Shown here: positions 1 through 8,180 of the stretch, in pieces
Numbering within the stretch: the stretch's first letter is position 1
Layout of the letters: every line of letters begins with the position of its first letter
NCBI GenBank assembly: GCA_002315875.1
Contig: DCIL01000013.1
Span: forward strand, 67,237-92,337
Reading direction: 5' to 3'
Origin: Verrucomicrobia bacterium UBA1727
Lineage (GTDB): Bacteria; Verrucomicrobiota; Kiritimatiellia; RFP12; UBA1067
DNA: 25,101 nucleotides
The notes under the pieces: model-generated
Databases searched by the model: none
The model's input: only the letters and a program-made list of their open reading frames with translations
What the model was told of the DNA's origin: nothing
Translations under genes and position numbers: made by a program

Positions 1-1186
1 CCTCGCCGCCGCGGCATTCGCCGACCACGATGCGGTCGGGACGCATTCTGAGGCAGTTCTTGACGAGCTGGCGGATCGGCACCTCGCCCTTGCCTTCGGC
101 GTTCGCCGGACGCGCCTCCATACGGACGACGTGACTCTGCTGAAGCTTGAGTTCGAGCGAGTCCTCGACCGTGATGATGCGCTCTCCCGAACCGATGCAA
201 AGCGAGATCGCGTTGAGAAGCGACGTCTTGCCCGAGCCCGTACCGCCGGAAACCACGATGTTCTTCCTGAGCTGCACGCACGCCTCGATGAACTTCGCCA
301 TCGCCGGCGTCATCGAGCCGAACGAAACGAGCTTCTCGACCGTGAAGAGGGACTTGCCGAACTTACGGATCGTGAGGCACGCGCCATCGGGAGTGATCGG
401 CGGAATCACCGCGTTCACACGGCTTCCGTCCACCAGTCGCGCATCCACCAGCGGCGAGGATTCGTCGATACGGCGGCCGACCTTGTTGACGATACGCTCG
501 ATACAGCGGATGAGGTGCTGCGGATCGCGGAACTTGCGGTCGGCGAGCTGGACCTTGCCCTTGCGCTCGACATAGGTATGACGGTAGTCGATCACCATGA
601 TTTCGGTGATCGAATCGTCCGCAATCAGCGGTTCGAGCGGCCCGAGCCGAAGCATGTCTTCGATCGTCTCGCGACGGAGCTCGGCAATCACGTCGTCGCT
701 GATTCCCTCGAGTTCGACCGGACGCTTCTCGATGATCTCGTTGAGCGAAGCGTTGACGCGGCTCTCGAGCTCGGTCTCGTCCGCCCGCGTCGAGGCGGCC
801 AGATCGCGCGAAAGCGCCGAAAGCGCGTAATTGTAGAGCATGTCGGAGGCAACCTCGCGACGGCTCTTGCGCTCCGCACCGGACTCGCTGGAGATCTCGA
901 ACTCGTAACCGAGCACGGCGACCTTCGCGCGACCGGAAATCGGCATGCTGGAAACCGTCACCCCGTCGACCGTCACCTTGCCGGCCGTCGCCTCGGTCTC
1001 GCCGACCCACCAGACGCCGCCGACGGGACGGAACGACACCGCCTGCGCCGGCAGGTTGAACTCGCCGGCGATGACGATGTCATTCGCCGAGGCACTGCCG
1101 AGGAAGAACGCCTCGTCCGCCTTCCCCTCGGAAGGCGTCAGCGTCGCTATCCTCTTACCCCCTCGTTCAAATACCAATGGCTGCAT
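1..1186 (-). CDS. cpaF: Tad pilus assembly ATPase CpaF/TadA with FHA-like N-terminus (partial, 3' end off window)
   Basis: Read directly from the minus strand: 395 codons are visible from an ATG at 1186 to the left edge with no stop, so the C-terminus is missing. CpaF/TadA is the cytoplasmic hexameric type II/IV secretion ATPase that powers Flp pilus assembly. The Walker A loop GGTGSGKTS lies at residues 314-322 with Lys320, and the family motif LRMRPDRIVVGECRGGE is the last thing visible (about 379-395). The segment DMLRLGPLEPLIADDSITEI is also typical of CpaF. Residues about 25-100 (LGSASANDIVIAG through VLGYEFEI) have the spacing of an FHA domain, but the phosphopeptide-binding Arg and Ser/His look absent. 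GAGGAG sits 9 nt before the ATG, inside the end of the secretin gene, and the gap to the secretin stop is 13 nt. The family call is secure; the FHA call is an inference. Confidence 0.93.
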   Translation of the reverse strand, partial: MQPLVFERGGKRIATLTPSEGKADEAFFLGSASANDIVIAGEFNLPAQAVSFRPVGGVWWVGETEATAGKVTVDGVTVSSMPISGRAKVAVLGYEFEISSESGAERKSRREVASDMLYNYALSALSRDLAASTRADETELESRVNASLNEIIEKRPVELEGISDDVIAELRRETIEDMLRLGPLEPLIADDSITEIMVIDYRHTYVERKGKVQLADRKFRDPQHLIRCIERIVNKVGRRIDESSPLVDARLVDGSRVNAVIPPITPDGACLTIRKFGKSLFTVEKLVSFGSMTPAMAKFIEACVQLRKNIVVSGGTGSGKTSLLNAISLCIGSGERIITVEDSLELKLQQSHVVRMEARPANAEGKGEVPIRQLVKNCLRMRPDRIVVGECRGGE

Positions 1187-1199
1187 AACTGCGTTCTCC

Positions 1200-2690
1200 T
1201 CACGGCATCTCGACTTCGGCGGAACGGTTCTTCATCTCGTCCCTCGCCTTGATCGCGTCACCACTCTCGTCATCGAGCGCCCAGTTGACGGTCACGACGA
1301 GCAGCATCTCGGTCTTGCTCTCGCCAGTGCTGCGGCTACCGAAGAGCCACTCGCCGATGAGCGGGATATGCGAGAGGAACACCATGCCGTCCTTACCCTG
1401 AGACTGCGACGCGGCGTTGAAGCCCGACATGACGATCGTCTCACCGGGACGCACCACGTACCTGGACTTCGTCTGGTAGCGCTGCAGATTATACGCACCT
1501 GCAGAAAGATCGCCACCCTCCGGCTTCGTCTTGTTGTCGAGCGCGAGCGCCAGGCTCACCGTGGTCTCGTCGATGATGACGGGAAGCGCTCTCACGAGAA
1601 AACCGTATTCGATATCCTTCGTCTGGCCACCCGAGAAGGTTCCCTCGAGCTTGATCGTCAGCGTGCCGCCGTTCTGGAACTCGACCTCTTCGCCCGACTG
1701 CGTCGCAAGCGTCGTCTTGTAAAGCGACTTCGCCGCGTCGTTGTGCTTGAGCATGTTGATGGTCATATTGAGCCCGTTGAGCGAAACGTCGCTGTTGAGC
1801 GTCTGCATGCTGCTCTCGGTAAGCGCATTGTCAAGCGCCACGTTCTCGGTCTTAACGCCGGTGGCGGACATCTCCTGCGACCCCGGATCGGTCGTGCGGC
1901 CGCGCGACCAGTTCCAGCCGTAGTTGATCTTGCCCTCGGCGGTTATCTGCGACGGCCACTTGATGCCGAGGTTGCGCGCCTTGGCGACGCTGTATTCGAG
2001 AAACTCGGCTTCGAGCACGATGCGCTGCTTGATGACCTTGAGTCCGTCGGTGTTGAGTCCGATGCCTTCGAAGGGCTTCAGAAACTCCTGAGCCCGCTTG
2101 GTGACGAGTTCGATCGACTTCTGATCATAGAGCTTGCCCTTGATGCAGACGTTGCGGCCGATGCAACCGACGGTCACGTTCGAATAGCCGACCTGCGAGA
2201 TGTAGTTCTTGACGAGCAGCGCGATCTGCGAGGTCGAATAGGTGACCTGGGTGAGGATGCGCGCCGCATCGAACTTGCTGGCCTGATTGACGCGGCTGAG
2301 GGTCTCGGGATTCGCGGTCTGACCCGAGATGATGACCTTGTCGCCGCTTACGGAGATAAGGATCTCGGGATCGTCCTCGAAGAAATGCGTCAGCGTATCC
2401 CAATACATCGGTACGACGTTCACCGGCATGACGGCGAACTGCCCCTTCACGTCGGAGAACACGATTTCCGCCGTGCCGATGCGCACGCCCGAAAGCGTGG
2501 AGCGCCCGCCGTCCGGCGGAAGCACCGTCACGAGCGAGGTGTTGGAGCTCTTGAGGTTGACCGCCGTCTCGGCAGAGAACTCGACGCTCGCGCCTTCGGT
2601 GACGGTGACTGCCGGAAGACGGCGCAGGGCCGCTTCGGACGAAAGAACGACTGCCGCGAAGGCAACGACTACTACGATAAGCTTCTTCAT
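1200..2690 (-). CDS. cpaC: Tad pilus outer-membrane secretin CpaC/RcpA
   Basis: This 496-aa protein should form the outer-membrane channel through which the Flp pilus leaves the cell. It begins with a clear signal peptide (MKKLIVVVVAFAAVVLSSEA). Next comes the beta-rich pilus/secretin N-terminal region (VTVTEGASVEFSAE through GTAEIVFSD), then an N-domain/BON-like part containing VGCIGRNVCIKGKLYDQKS. The secretin domain fills the second half. Its end shows the family signature with VVRPGETIVMSGF, FLSHIPLIGEWLFGS and TEMLLVVTVNWAL. The length is ordinary for RcpA/CpaC. The ATG lies one nucleotide past the TAA of the upstream cpaB gene, and the stop is 13 nt before cpaF, so the three are almost certainly cotranscribed. 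Two cysteines in the GCIGRNVCIKG segment could form a periplasmic disulfide (inference). Confidence 0.93.
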   Translation of the reverse strand: MKKLIVVVVAFAAVVLSSEAALRRLPAVTVTEGASVEFSAETAVNLKSSNTSLVTVLPPDGGRSTLSGVRIGTAEIVFSDVKGQFAVMPVNVVPMYWDTLTHFFEDDPEILISVSGDKVIISGQTANPETLSRVNQASKFDAARILTQVTYSTSQIALLVKNYISQVGYSNVTVGCIGRNVCIKGKLYDQKSIELVTKRAQEFLKPFEGIGLNTDGLKVIKQRIVLEAEFLEYSVAKARNLGIKWPSQITAEGKINYGWNWSRGRTTDPGSQEMSATGVKTENVALDNALTESSMQTLNSDVSLNGLNMTINMLKHNDAAKSLYKTTLATQSGEEVEFQNGGTLTIKLEGTFSGGQTKDIEYGFLVRALPVIIDETTVSLALALDNKTKPEGGDLSAGAYNLQRYQTKSRYVVRPGETIVMSGFNAASQSQGKDGMVFLSHIPLIGEWLFGSRSTGESKTEMLLVVTVNWALDDESGDAIKARDEMKNRSAEVEMP

Positions 2691-2691
2691 G

Positions 2692-3495
2692 TTACATGCT
2701 CCTTACGGCGTCTCCGAAACCCTGACCCGGCTTGACCGTCAAGATGTTGCGATCGGGCTCGACCTTGGTATCACGGACATTGCGCAACAGGTAGGTGATG
2801 CGGCCCATCGACCGGGCCTGGATCAGCATCAGCGCCGCCTTCACGGGCACGTTGAGCGTGATCGTGCCGTACGAGCCGCTCTTGCTCTCGAGATCGTAGT
2901 CACGACCGCAGGCGATCACCGGCACGTTCTGAAGGATGATCGAAGTGACGACGGCATCGCCCTTGCCCTTCGCGATGTTGCTGGCGATGAGACCGAGCTG
3001 CGACTCGCTCGCCGTGAGCGCGATATCGACGCGGCTGCCGGGCTTGATGAAGCCGTTAACGGATGCCGCGACGTCCACCGTCATCGTGACCGCGCGGTTA
3101 CCCTCGGCGATGAGACCTTCGAACGGGGTCTTCTTCTCGGTCTCGATGTCGATCCAGAAGATCGGCGACTTCGCCGAGACAATGCGCTTGGCCTTGCGGC
3201 CGACGACCTTCGCCTGCACATCGGCATAGGCCTTCGCGAAGCCGGGTTCGTTGCGGCCCGGAAGCGAGATGTGGATGTTCGACAGCGCCTCGAACGGAAT
3301 CTCCGCCACGTCGAGCATCTCCTCGCCGATTTCACCGCCTTCCTTGATCTCCATCTTGGAGACGAGGATCGACGCCTTCGGCACCGGTGCCACCGTCGTC
3401 TGGCTCTTGATGTACTTGTTCACGGCGATTACCGCGAAGAGTCCCACCAGCACCGCCGCAACCGCGGCGAGCTTCGTGTGGTTGTCGTTTTTCAT
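2692..3495 (-). CDS. cpaB: Tad pilus assembly protein CpaB/RcpC (SAF domain)
   Basis: A 267-aa protein with one N-terminal membrane anchor (about residues 8-26, rich in Ala/Val) and a periplasmic SAF domain. The SAF part is visible at about 40-110: ASILVSKMEIKEGGEIGEEML, then a segment ending in VGRKAKRIVSAKSPI. The C-terminal RcpC part holds VNGFIKPGSRVDIALTAS, which matches the usual G..I.PG.RVDV pattern of CpaB. CpaB/RcpC partners the secretin and is thought to stabilise or gate it, and its position directly before the secretin gene agrees. It is preceded by a 63-nt gap holding a terminator-like hairpin and a modest Shine-Dalgarno (AGAAAGG, about 12 nt from the ATG). It is therefore the one place in the pilus block where expression could be separately set. 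Confidence 0.9.
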   Translation of the reverse strand: MKNDNHTKLAAVAAVLVGLFAVIAVNKYIKSQTTVAPVPKASILVSKMEIKEGGEIGEEMLDVAEIPFEALSNIHISLPGRNEPGFAKAYADVQAKVVGRKAKRIVSAKSPIFWIDIETEKKTPFEGLIAEGNRAVTMTVDVAASVNGFIKPGSRVDIALTASESQLGLIASNIAKGKGDAVVTSIILQNVPVIACGRDYDLESKSGSYGTITLNVPVKAALMLIQARSMGRITYLLRNVRDTKVEPDRNILTVKPGQGFGDAVRSM

Positions 3496-3535
3496 TGTTT
3501 CATTTACCTTTCTGTTGGCTTAGTTGTTGATCTTG

Positions 3536-3557
3536 AAAAAATTCTTCCGAAAGAACC
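3536..3557 (-). terminator. Weak terminator-like hairpin after the TadE-like gene
   Basis: On the minus strand, immediately after the TadE-like stop codon, the sequence reads TTCTT-TCGG-AAGAA followed by six T residues. That gives a 5-bp stem, or 7 bp counting two G-U pairs, with a tetraloop and a U tract. The stem is AT-rich, so termination would be partial at best. It lies between two halves of an otherwise continuous Tad operon, so attenuation is more plausible than a true operon end. Confidence 0.35.
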
Positions 3558-3558
3558 G

Positions 3559-4353
3559 TCACAGGAACCGTTTGAGCTTCTGCTTGATAATCCTGACGTA
3601 AGTGCCCGGCGCCATCGGCAGCGTATCCATCAGCGGCATCGTGCAATAGTAGCGGTCACGCTTGTCGAGCTGCACCTCGCGGTTGAAGGCCGCCACGCTG
3701 TCGTCGAGTTTCACCTTGTACGGCACGACCAGGACGTTTCCGTCCTTATTGCCGAAGAACTTCATCGGCCATGCCGGGGCAAAGGTCTTGATATAGGCGC
3801 TGACCGAAGCCCGTACCATGAGGTCGCGGCCGAGCGGCATCAGGAAATACTTGTCGGTCCGGAAAGTGAGGAAGTTGAGGACAGAGCCGAGAATCTTGCC
3901 GAGCACCTTGACCACGATGCTGTCAGTATCCTTGCCGCCGTTCAGGAAAGTGACGATCGGCTCGACGATTCCTTCGAAAAGCGTCTTTACGGGACGAACC
4001 TCCGCCTTGCAGTAGACGGATTTCTCATCCCCGGTCATGAGCTCTTTTTCGAGCACCGAGGCGAGATACTTGCGCACCGGTGCCTTCGCCATCGCATCAG
4101 GAACCTTCGCGGCGGCCTTAGTATCGGTCGCGGCCGCGCCGGGCTCGATGTGACACTGGATGTCGCAAAGCGCGCGCGAGGCGATCTCGAGCTGCTGCTC
4201 GCAATAGAGGATGCGCATGAAGTCGGCGGCGAAAAGCACCACCATCATCACGAACGGCATCATGATCGCGAACTCGAAGTAGACCGTCCCCTTCGCCGAC
4301 TCGAGTCGGCGCAGCAGCAGTCGCTTCAGTGATTTTTCGAGATGTCTATTCAT
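3559..4353 (-). CDS. TadE-like pseudopilin
   Basis: A 264-aa protein with the TadE signature near the N-terminus: a basic leader, then SAKG followed by TVYFEFAIMMPFVMMVVLFAADF. Cleavage after the Gly by the prepilin peptidase would leave Glu at +5 and Phe at +6, as in class IV pseudopilins. The hydrophobic segment covers about residues 25-45. The rest is a periplasmic domain with several Cys residues (CEQQLEIASRALCDIQC) and no other motif I recognise. TadE/TadF proteins are minor pilins needed for Flp fibre assembly. The ATG is 3 nt past the stop of the TadG-like gene. It is somewhat longer than common TadE proteins. Confidence 0.82.
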   Translation of the reverse strand: MNRHLEKSLKRLLLRRLESAKGTVYFEFAIMMPFVMMVVLFAADFMRILYCEQQLEIASRALCDIQCHIEPGAAATDTKAAAKVPDAMAKAPVRKYLASVLEKELMTGDEKSVYCKAEVRPVKTLFEGIVEPIVTFLNGGKDTDSIVVKVLGKILGSVLNFLTFRTDKYFLMPLGRDLMVRASVSAYIKTFAPAWPMKFFGNKDGNVLVVPYKVKLDDSVAAFNREVQLDKRDRYYCTMPLMDTLPMAPGTYVRIIKQKLKRFL

Positions 4354-4356
4354 TTT

Positions 4357-5532
4357 TTAATGGTAGAAGAGATGTCCGGCAACTGCACTTGCCTTGGGAT
4401 GAAGCCACTTGAGCGCGTCTTCGATCGGCACCAGCTTCGCCGTAGCGCCAACACCGAACCCGGCCATGCGGTTATTGATCGGGACGTCATCCTTGCGCAT
4501 GGAATGCGGCACGATGTCGCCGGCGATGCACTGCGCCGCGGCAAGCGCGAACATCGGCATCTTGGCGATGCGCCGGTAATGCTTGTTACCCGTCCACAGG
4601 TCGAGCTTGAACTGGGGAATGTGAGATTTCTCGCCCTTGTCGTAACTGCAGTACTTGTTGACGAAGAAGATCACCGGTCCCGGAGTGCGCCCGAGCTCGT
4701 GCGAGCTATCCGGATCGAGATCCTCCGGCACCTTGTCGCCACGGTCTTTCTTCGACTGCCACGGCTTGTACTCCCACCCCTCGCCCGTGCCGCAGATCGA
4801 ATGGATCGTATGCCAGGGCTCGGTACAGGTCGCCACGTTATCCACCAGTTCCTTCAGGAATTCGTTCTCCTCGCACTTCCACGGCTCGCCCGCAACCTCG
4901 GGATCGTCCTCGATCCGCTCCACCGGCAACATCACCGTGTCGATTATCGGGAAGGATATGCCGAGGGCGTAAAGACCGAACTTGCCGAAACTCCCGAAGT
5001 CCAGATCCACGTTGCCTATGGGGTCCGCCGTATTTTCCGCCGCGAACTGCTGGGCGTTGATGAATCCCAAAGGCACTGAGGCATAGGCGTAGAAATACCC
5101 CGCCGGCACCAAGACGAATCTGCATATCTTCGTCGCCAACCACCCGGAAATGCCCCCCGTCAGAACGCCCATGAGATGGAAAGGAATCGCAACGACCTTC
5201 AGAAAGGCCAGGAACGGATCGTTGCCCGCGATCTCCAACGCCGCCGCGAAGCCCTCGAAGACGGTCGCCGCGTTCTGGAAGGTCTGACTGAGTTCCAGCG
5301 ACAGATACATCTCGTCGTTGATGTTCTGGATCGCATTCATGCCGCGCGCCTGCCAGATGCAGAAGCCGAGCGCGGCGGCGTCCGCGGCGTTCTGCAGACG
5401 CATCTTCTCCTTCGAAAGCTGAGCGGTGTTCCAGGTCATCATCAGCGAACCGACCACCGTGAAGATGACCAGCGAAATCAACACGCCGACGCTACCGCGT
5501 TCCTCGCGCAACCTGTCAAAGTATTTCGTCAC
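4357..5532 (-). CDS. TadG-like pilus assembly protein (putative Flp-assembly TadE/G family)
   Basis: A 391-aa protein starting with a GTG at 5532 that overlaps the upstream stop as GTGA. A second GTG at 5544 would add four residues. The N-terminus has the TadG/TadE-G pattern: a charged leader ending REERG, then a hydrophobic span (SVGVLISLVIFTVVGSLMMTW), then KMRLQNAADAAALGFCIWQ, which matches the LQ.AADAAALA helix of the family. Unlike true pseudopilins there is no Glu at +5. Two more hydrophobic stretches (about 115-140 and 145-165) suggest extra membrane contact. The C-terminal half is an extracytoplasmic domain of unknown fold, without a recognisable von Willebrand A motif. Such proteins are thought to anchor the pilus to the envelope. 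Its neighbours are two TadE-like genes. Confidence 0.78.
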   Translation of the reverse strand: MTKYFDRLREERGSVGVLISLVIFTVVGSLMMTWNTAQLSKEKMRLQNAADAAALGFCIWQARGMNAIQNINDEMYLSLELSQTFQNAATVFEGFAAALEIAGNDPFLAFLKVVAIPFHLMGVLTGGISGWLATKICRFVLVPAGYFYAYASVPLGFINAQQFAAENTADPIGNVDLDFGSFGKFGLYALGISFPIIDTVMLPVERIEDDPEVAGEPWKCEENEFLKELVDNVATCTEPWHTIHSICGTGEGWEYKPWQSKKDRGDKVPEDLDPDSSHELGRTPGPVIFFVNKYCSYDKGEKSHIPQFKLDLWTGNKHYRRIAKMPMFALAAAQCIAGDIVPHSMRKDDVPINNRMAGFGVGATAKLVPIEDALKWLHPKASAVAGHLFYH

Positions 5533-8180
5533 TGCCGCACCCACTTCCTCTTATTCGAATCATAGCGCCACGAGTCGCCGCCCCAGTCGTCATCGGAGCC
5601 GCTACTCGGACTCGACCCCGGCGGCACGATCGGATCCTCTGGCTTCTTGCCGTCATCCGAAACGATGTCGTCAATCGACTTTTTGCTCTCGTCCTTGGCC
5701 GCGCTGGAATTGAAGAAATTGCCGTAGGCGATTTCGCACTGGCGGCAGTTCTCAATCTCATTGGTTAATGTATTGACCGCCGCCAGCATTGCCGCGCGAT
5801 CATTGGTGGCACTCGTAAGGGTGTATTGGGGAGTAAAGGCGTTGATGCGATCGATGACGGCGCCCTCGGTGGCGTTAGAGGCGACAATCTTCGGATCGAT
5901 ATTGAGCACAAAGCCCATGAGCGCCTGAGTGCGGGCAAGTTCCTTATAACGATTGATACACACCGACTCCACGGTCGAGCGCGCCGCGCTCTCGGCGGCT
6001 GTCGCCACCTTGATCTGGTCGTCAATCTTCTTCAGCAGTTTGAAATTGTCGGCCTTGATGCCTTCCAGCTTCTTGCGGATGATCCCCTCCGCCTTCGTAG
6101 GATCCTTCATGATCTCGGTCTCGTTCACACCCCAATCGATGGAATCGAGATTGACCGTCGAATAGTCGGTGCTGGACCCCGAGGTTCCGCCACTCAGTTC
6201 CTTAATCTCCTTCTCAAGCAATTCGCGAAGGTTATTGACGGCCGTGCGGGCTTCGCCAATCTTCTTAAGTAGCTCGTTCTCCGCATCGACATTCGCCTTG
6301 TGGTTCGCGGAATCCCAATGATAATAGCGCGTATTCATCGACATCCTGAGTAGCCCGTTGCCGCACTTGTTGACGATGAGATAGTCATCATAACTGATCG
6401 CCTTGACCTTCTTTAGCGAGGAATTCCAGACCTTACTCTTAATTTCGCTCGTCCAATGGTCATACTGCTTCTCGGTGAGATATCCGTCCACCGTATCGCC
6501 GAAGCACTGCTTGAAGTAGTAATTCGGCACCGAATCCTTCTTGCCGGCCCACGGCTTCTTGCCCTCCGAGAAAGGCGGCCGATCGTATTCCTTCTTGTCA
6601 CTCTCCCACTGTTGGAACTGACTCGCCGTCTCCGCCCACTTGCAATCGAACCGATAGCGGAGATGAACCTCAGGACAGGTGGACGGCGTGCCCCAGTAGA
6701 ACCAGTCCTTCGGATGGTACCAGTTCGGAGTGTCGAAATGCTCCTGGATACTGCCTGTATAGTAATACGGCGTCTCGTCACGATCACCAGCAAGGGCCTT
6801 CCAGCACTGCATGTAATCCCACTTCTTGAGATCGTCGCGATTCCAATCATCCTGAACCGTGGGATCGGCAGGAGCGCGCCCCATCCAAAAGACAAGCCCG
6901 TCGGTATTGGTATACTTTGCACCATCCGCACTCGAACCCAACCCGATGCCCTTGTAACTGCCTTTCGCCGTTTTACTGGAATCGTAGAAGTTGATCTGTT
7001 CCTGCTCAAGTCGGTAATTGAGCCCGAATACCGCCAGTTTACCGAGGCCCATGACCTCGCGCTGGATCTCCTTGATGCAGTCGGCAAGCTTGTTGGTGTT
7101 TACGACGTTGTTATAGGCCGCAGCACCCTTGGACAACAGGTGCTTGAGCGTAATGTTCGGCTGCTGATAGACGAGCGAATGACCGACAGCGCGCACGGCA
7201 CCGGACTTTGCGCCGGACTTGTAGATGCCGGAAACCACCGGGAAGAGCCACGCCCTTTCGAACGGCCAGCTCACCTTGACCTTGATCATGCGCTCGCAAG
7301 TGCTCTCCGACGGCCATGAGGAATCCTGAATCACGAACCCGAGATCGTCATCGAACTTCGAATAGCTGTCGAGGCAGCGCGGATACGAAAGCGACATGTT
7401 GTTCTTCTGGGTCAGCGCGGTGTTGTTCTTGGTGAACTCATACGGTTCTCCCTTCAGCTCCACCAGCGAGACGATGTCCTTGCACTTCTCCCAGCGCCGC
7501 GACGCATAGATGATCTGCCGCACGCTCCGCGGCGCATCGTAGAGAACAAGATCGTTGAGATCGCGAAGCAATGTCTCGCAGAGCGTGTGTATGAGCATAT
7601 AGAGCTTGAGCGACAACGGACTGAGCAACTTGTCGGTCACGGTGTTCGCAAGCCCGTTCAGCTTGTCCACCAGGGGTTGAATCAATGCCTTCACCTTGTC
7701 GGGAACCGGCATGTTGAGCCCCGGTATCTTGAAATTGTTGATGGTCGTATTGTATTCGCTCTGCTTGTCCTTGATGTTGTGGGTCAGATCCATGATCGGC
7801 GCGACAATCTTCTCAAAGAGAAAATCCTCAGCATCCTGGACAAAGTCACCCCAGCTGCCCATCACGCAGGTGGACATAAGGAGGATCGTCGTAACCGCGC
7901 GCGCGTCATTGAAATCATCGATGATCGACACCTTGCCCGCAATCTTCGAATTGACGGTCCATTCCCCGGTGCCGCGCACCGTGGCGATGCGCCCGAGCGT
8001 CCAAGCCGTGTGATTGGCCATGATCTTCGCGTCCCACAGCTGCGTGAACTCGAGCATCGCCGAAATCACCATCACCAGGATCGGGGCTACGAACGCGAAT
8101 TCCATGAATGCCGCGGCGCGGGACGACTTAAACCGCCGCTTTATGCGCTTCCAGAGCTTCTCTTCGCGGCAATTCTTCAT
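5529..8180 (-). CDS. Very large TadE-like pseudopilin (883 aa)
   Basis: The N-terminus is TadE-like: a strongly basic leader (KRIKRRFKSSRAA) followed by AFMEFAFVAPILVMVISAMLE, with the key Glu at residue 27. The remaining roughly 830 residues are extracytoplasmic and unlike ordinary TadE proteins, which are usually 130-250 aa. About residues 400-620 are rich in Trp, Tyr, Asp and Cys. About 640-770 are charged and helical, likely coiled coil (NELLKKIGEARTAVNNLREL and onward). The C-terminus is a low-complexity Pro/Ser/Gly/Asp tail. The ATG overlaps the upstream stop as ATGA and its own stop overlaps the TadG-like start. By eye the gene looks less GC-rich than its neighbours. A role as a large minor pilin or tip protein is an inference; no enzymatic motif was recognised. 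Confidence 0.72.
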   Translation of the reverse strand: MKNCREEKLWKRIKRRFKSSRAAAFMEFAFVAPILVMVISAMLEFTQLWDAKIMANHTAWTLGRIATVRGTGEWTVNSKIAGKVSIIDDFNDARAVTTILLMSTCVMGSWGDFVQDAEDFLFEKIVAPIMDLTHNIKDKQSEYNTTINNFKIPGLNMPVPDKVKALIQPLVDKLNGLANTVTDKLLSPLSLKLYMLIHTLCETLLRDLNDLVLYDAPRSVRQIIYASRRWEKCKDIVSLVELKGEPYEFTKNNTALTQKNNMSLSYPRCLDSYSKFDDDLGFVIQDSSWPSESTCERMIKVKVSWPFERAWLFPVVSGIYKSGAKSGAVRAVGHSLVYQQPNITLKHLLSKGAAAYNNVVNTNKLADCIKEIQREVMGLGKLAVFGLNYRLEQEQINFYDSSKTAKGSYKGIGLGSSADGAKYTNTDGLVFWMGRAPADPTVQDDWNRDDLKKWDYMQCWKALAGDRDETPYYYTGSIQEHFDTPNWYHPKDWFYWGTPSTCPEVHLRYRFDCKWAETASQFQQWESDKKEYDRPPFSEGKKPWAGKKDSVPNYYFKQCFGDTVDGYLTEKQYDHWTSEIKSKVWNSSLKKVKAISYDDYLIVNKCGNGLLRMSMNTRYYHWDSANHKANVDAENELLKKIGEARTAVNNLRELLEKEIKELSGGTSGSSTDYSTVNLDSIDWGVNETEIMKDPTKAEGIIRKKLEGIKADNFKLLKKIDDQIKVATAAESAARSTVESVCINRYKELARTQALMGFVLNIDPKIVASNATEGAVIDRINAFTPQYTLTSATNDRAAMLAAVNTLTNEIENCRQCEIAYGNFFNSSAAKDESKKSIDDIVSDDGKKPEDPIVPPGSSPSSGSDDDWGGDSWRYDSNKRKWVRQ

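Noticed and set aside
3492..3503. ATG at 3503 upstream of cpaB as an alternative start
   Set aside because: It reads only three codons (Met-Lys-Gln) before a TGA, so it is not the cpaB start.
945..4332. Long plus-strand open frames opposite cpaF, cpaC, cpaB and tadE-like genes
   Set aside because: Their translations are Arg/Asp/His-rich with no recognisable motif, and the opposite strand encodes conserved Tad proteins.
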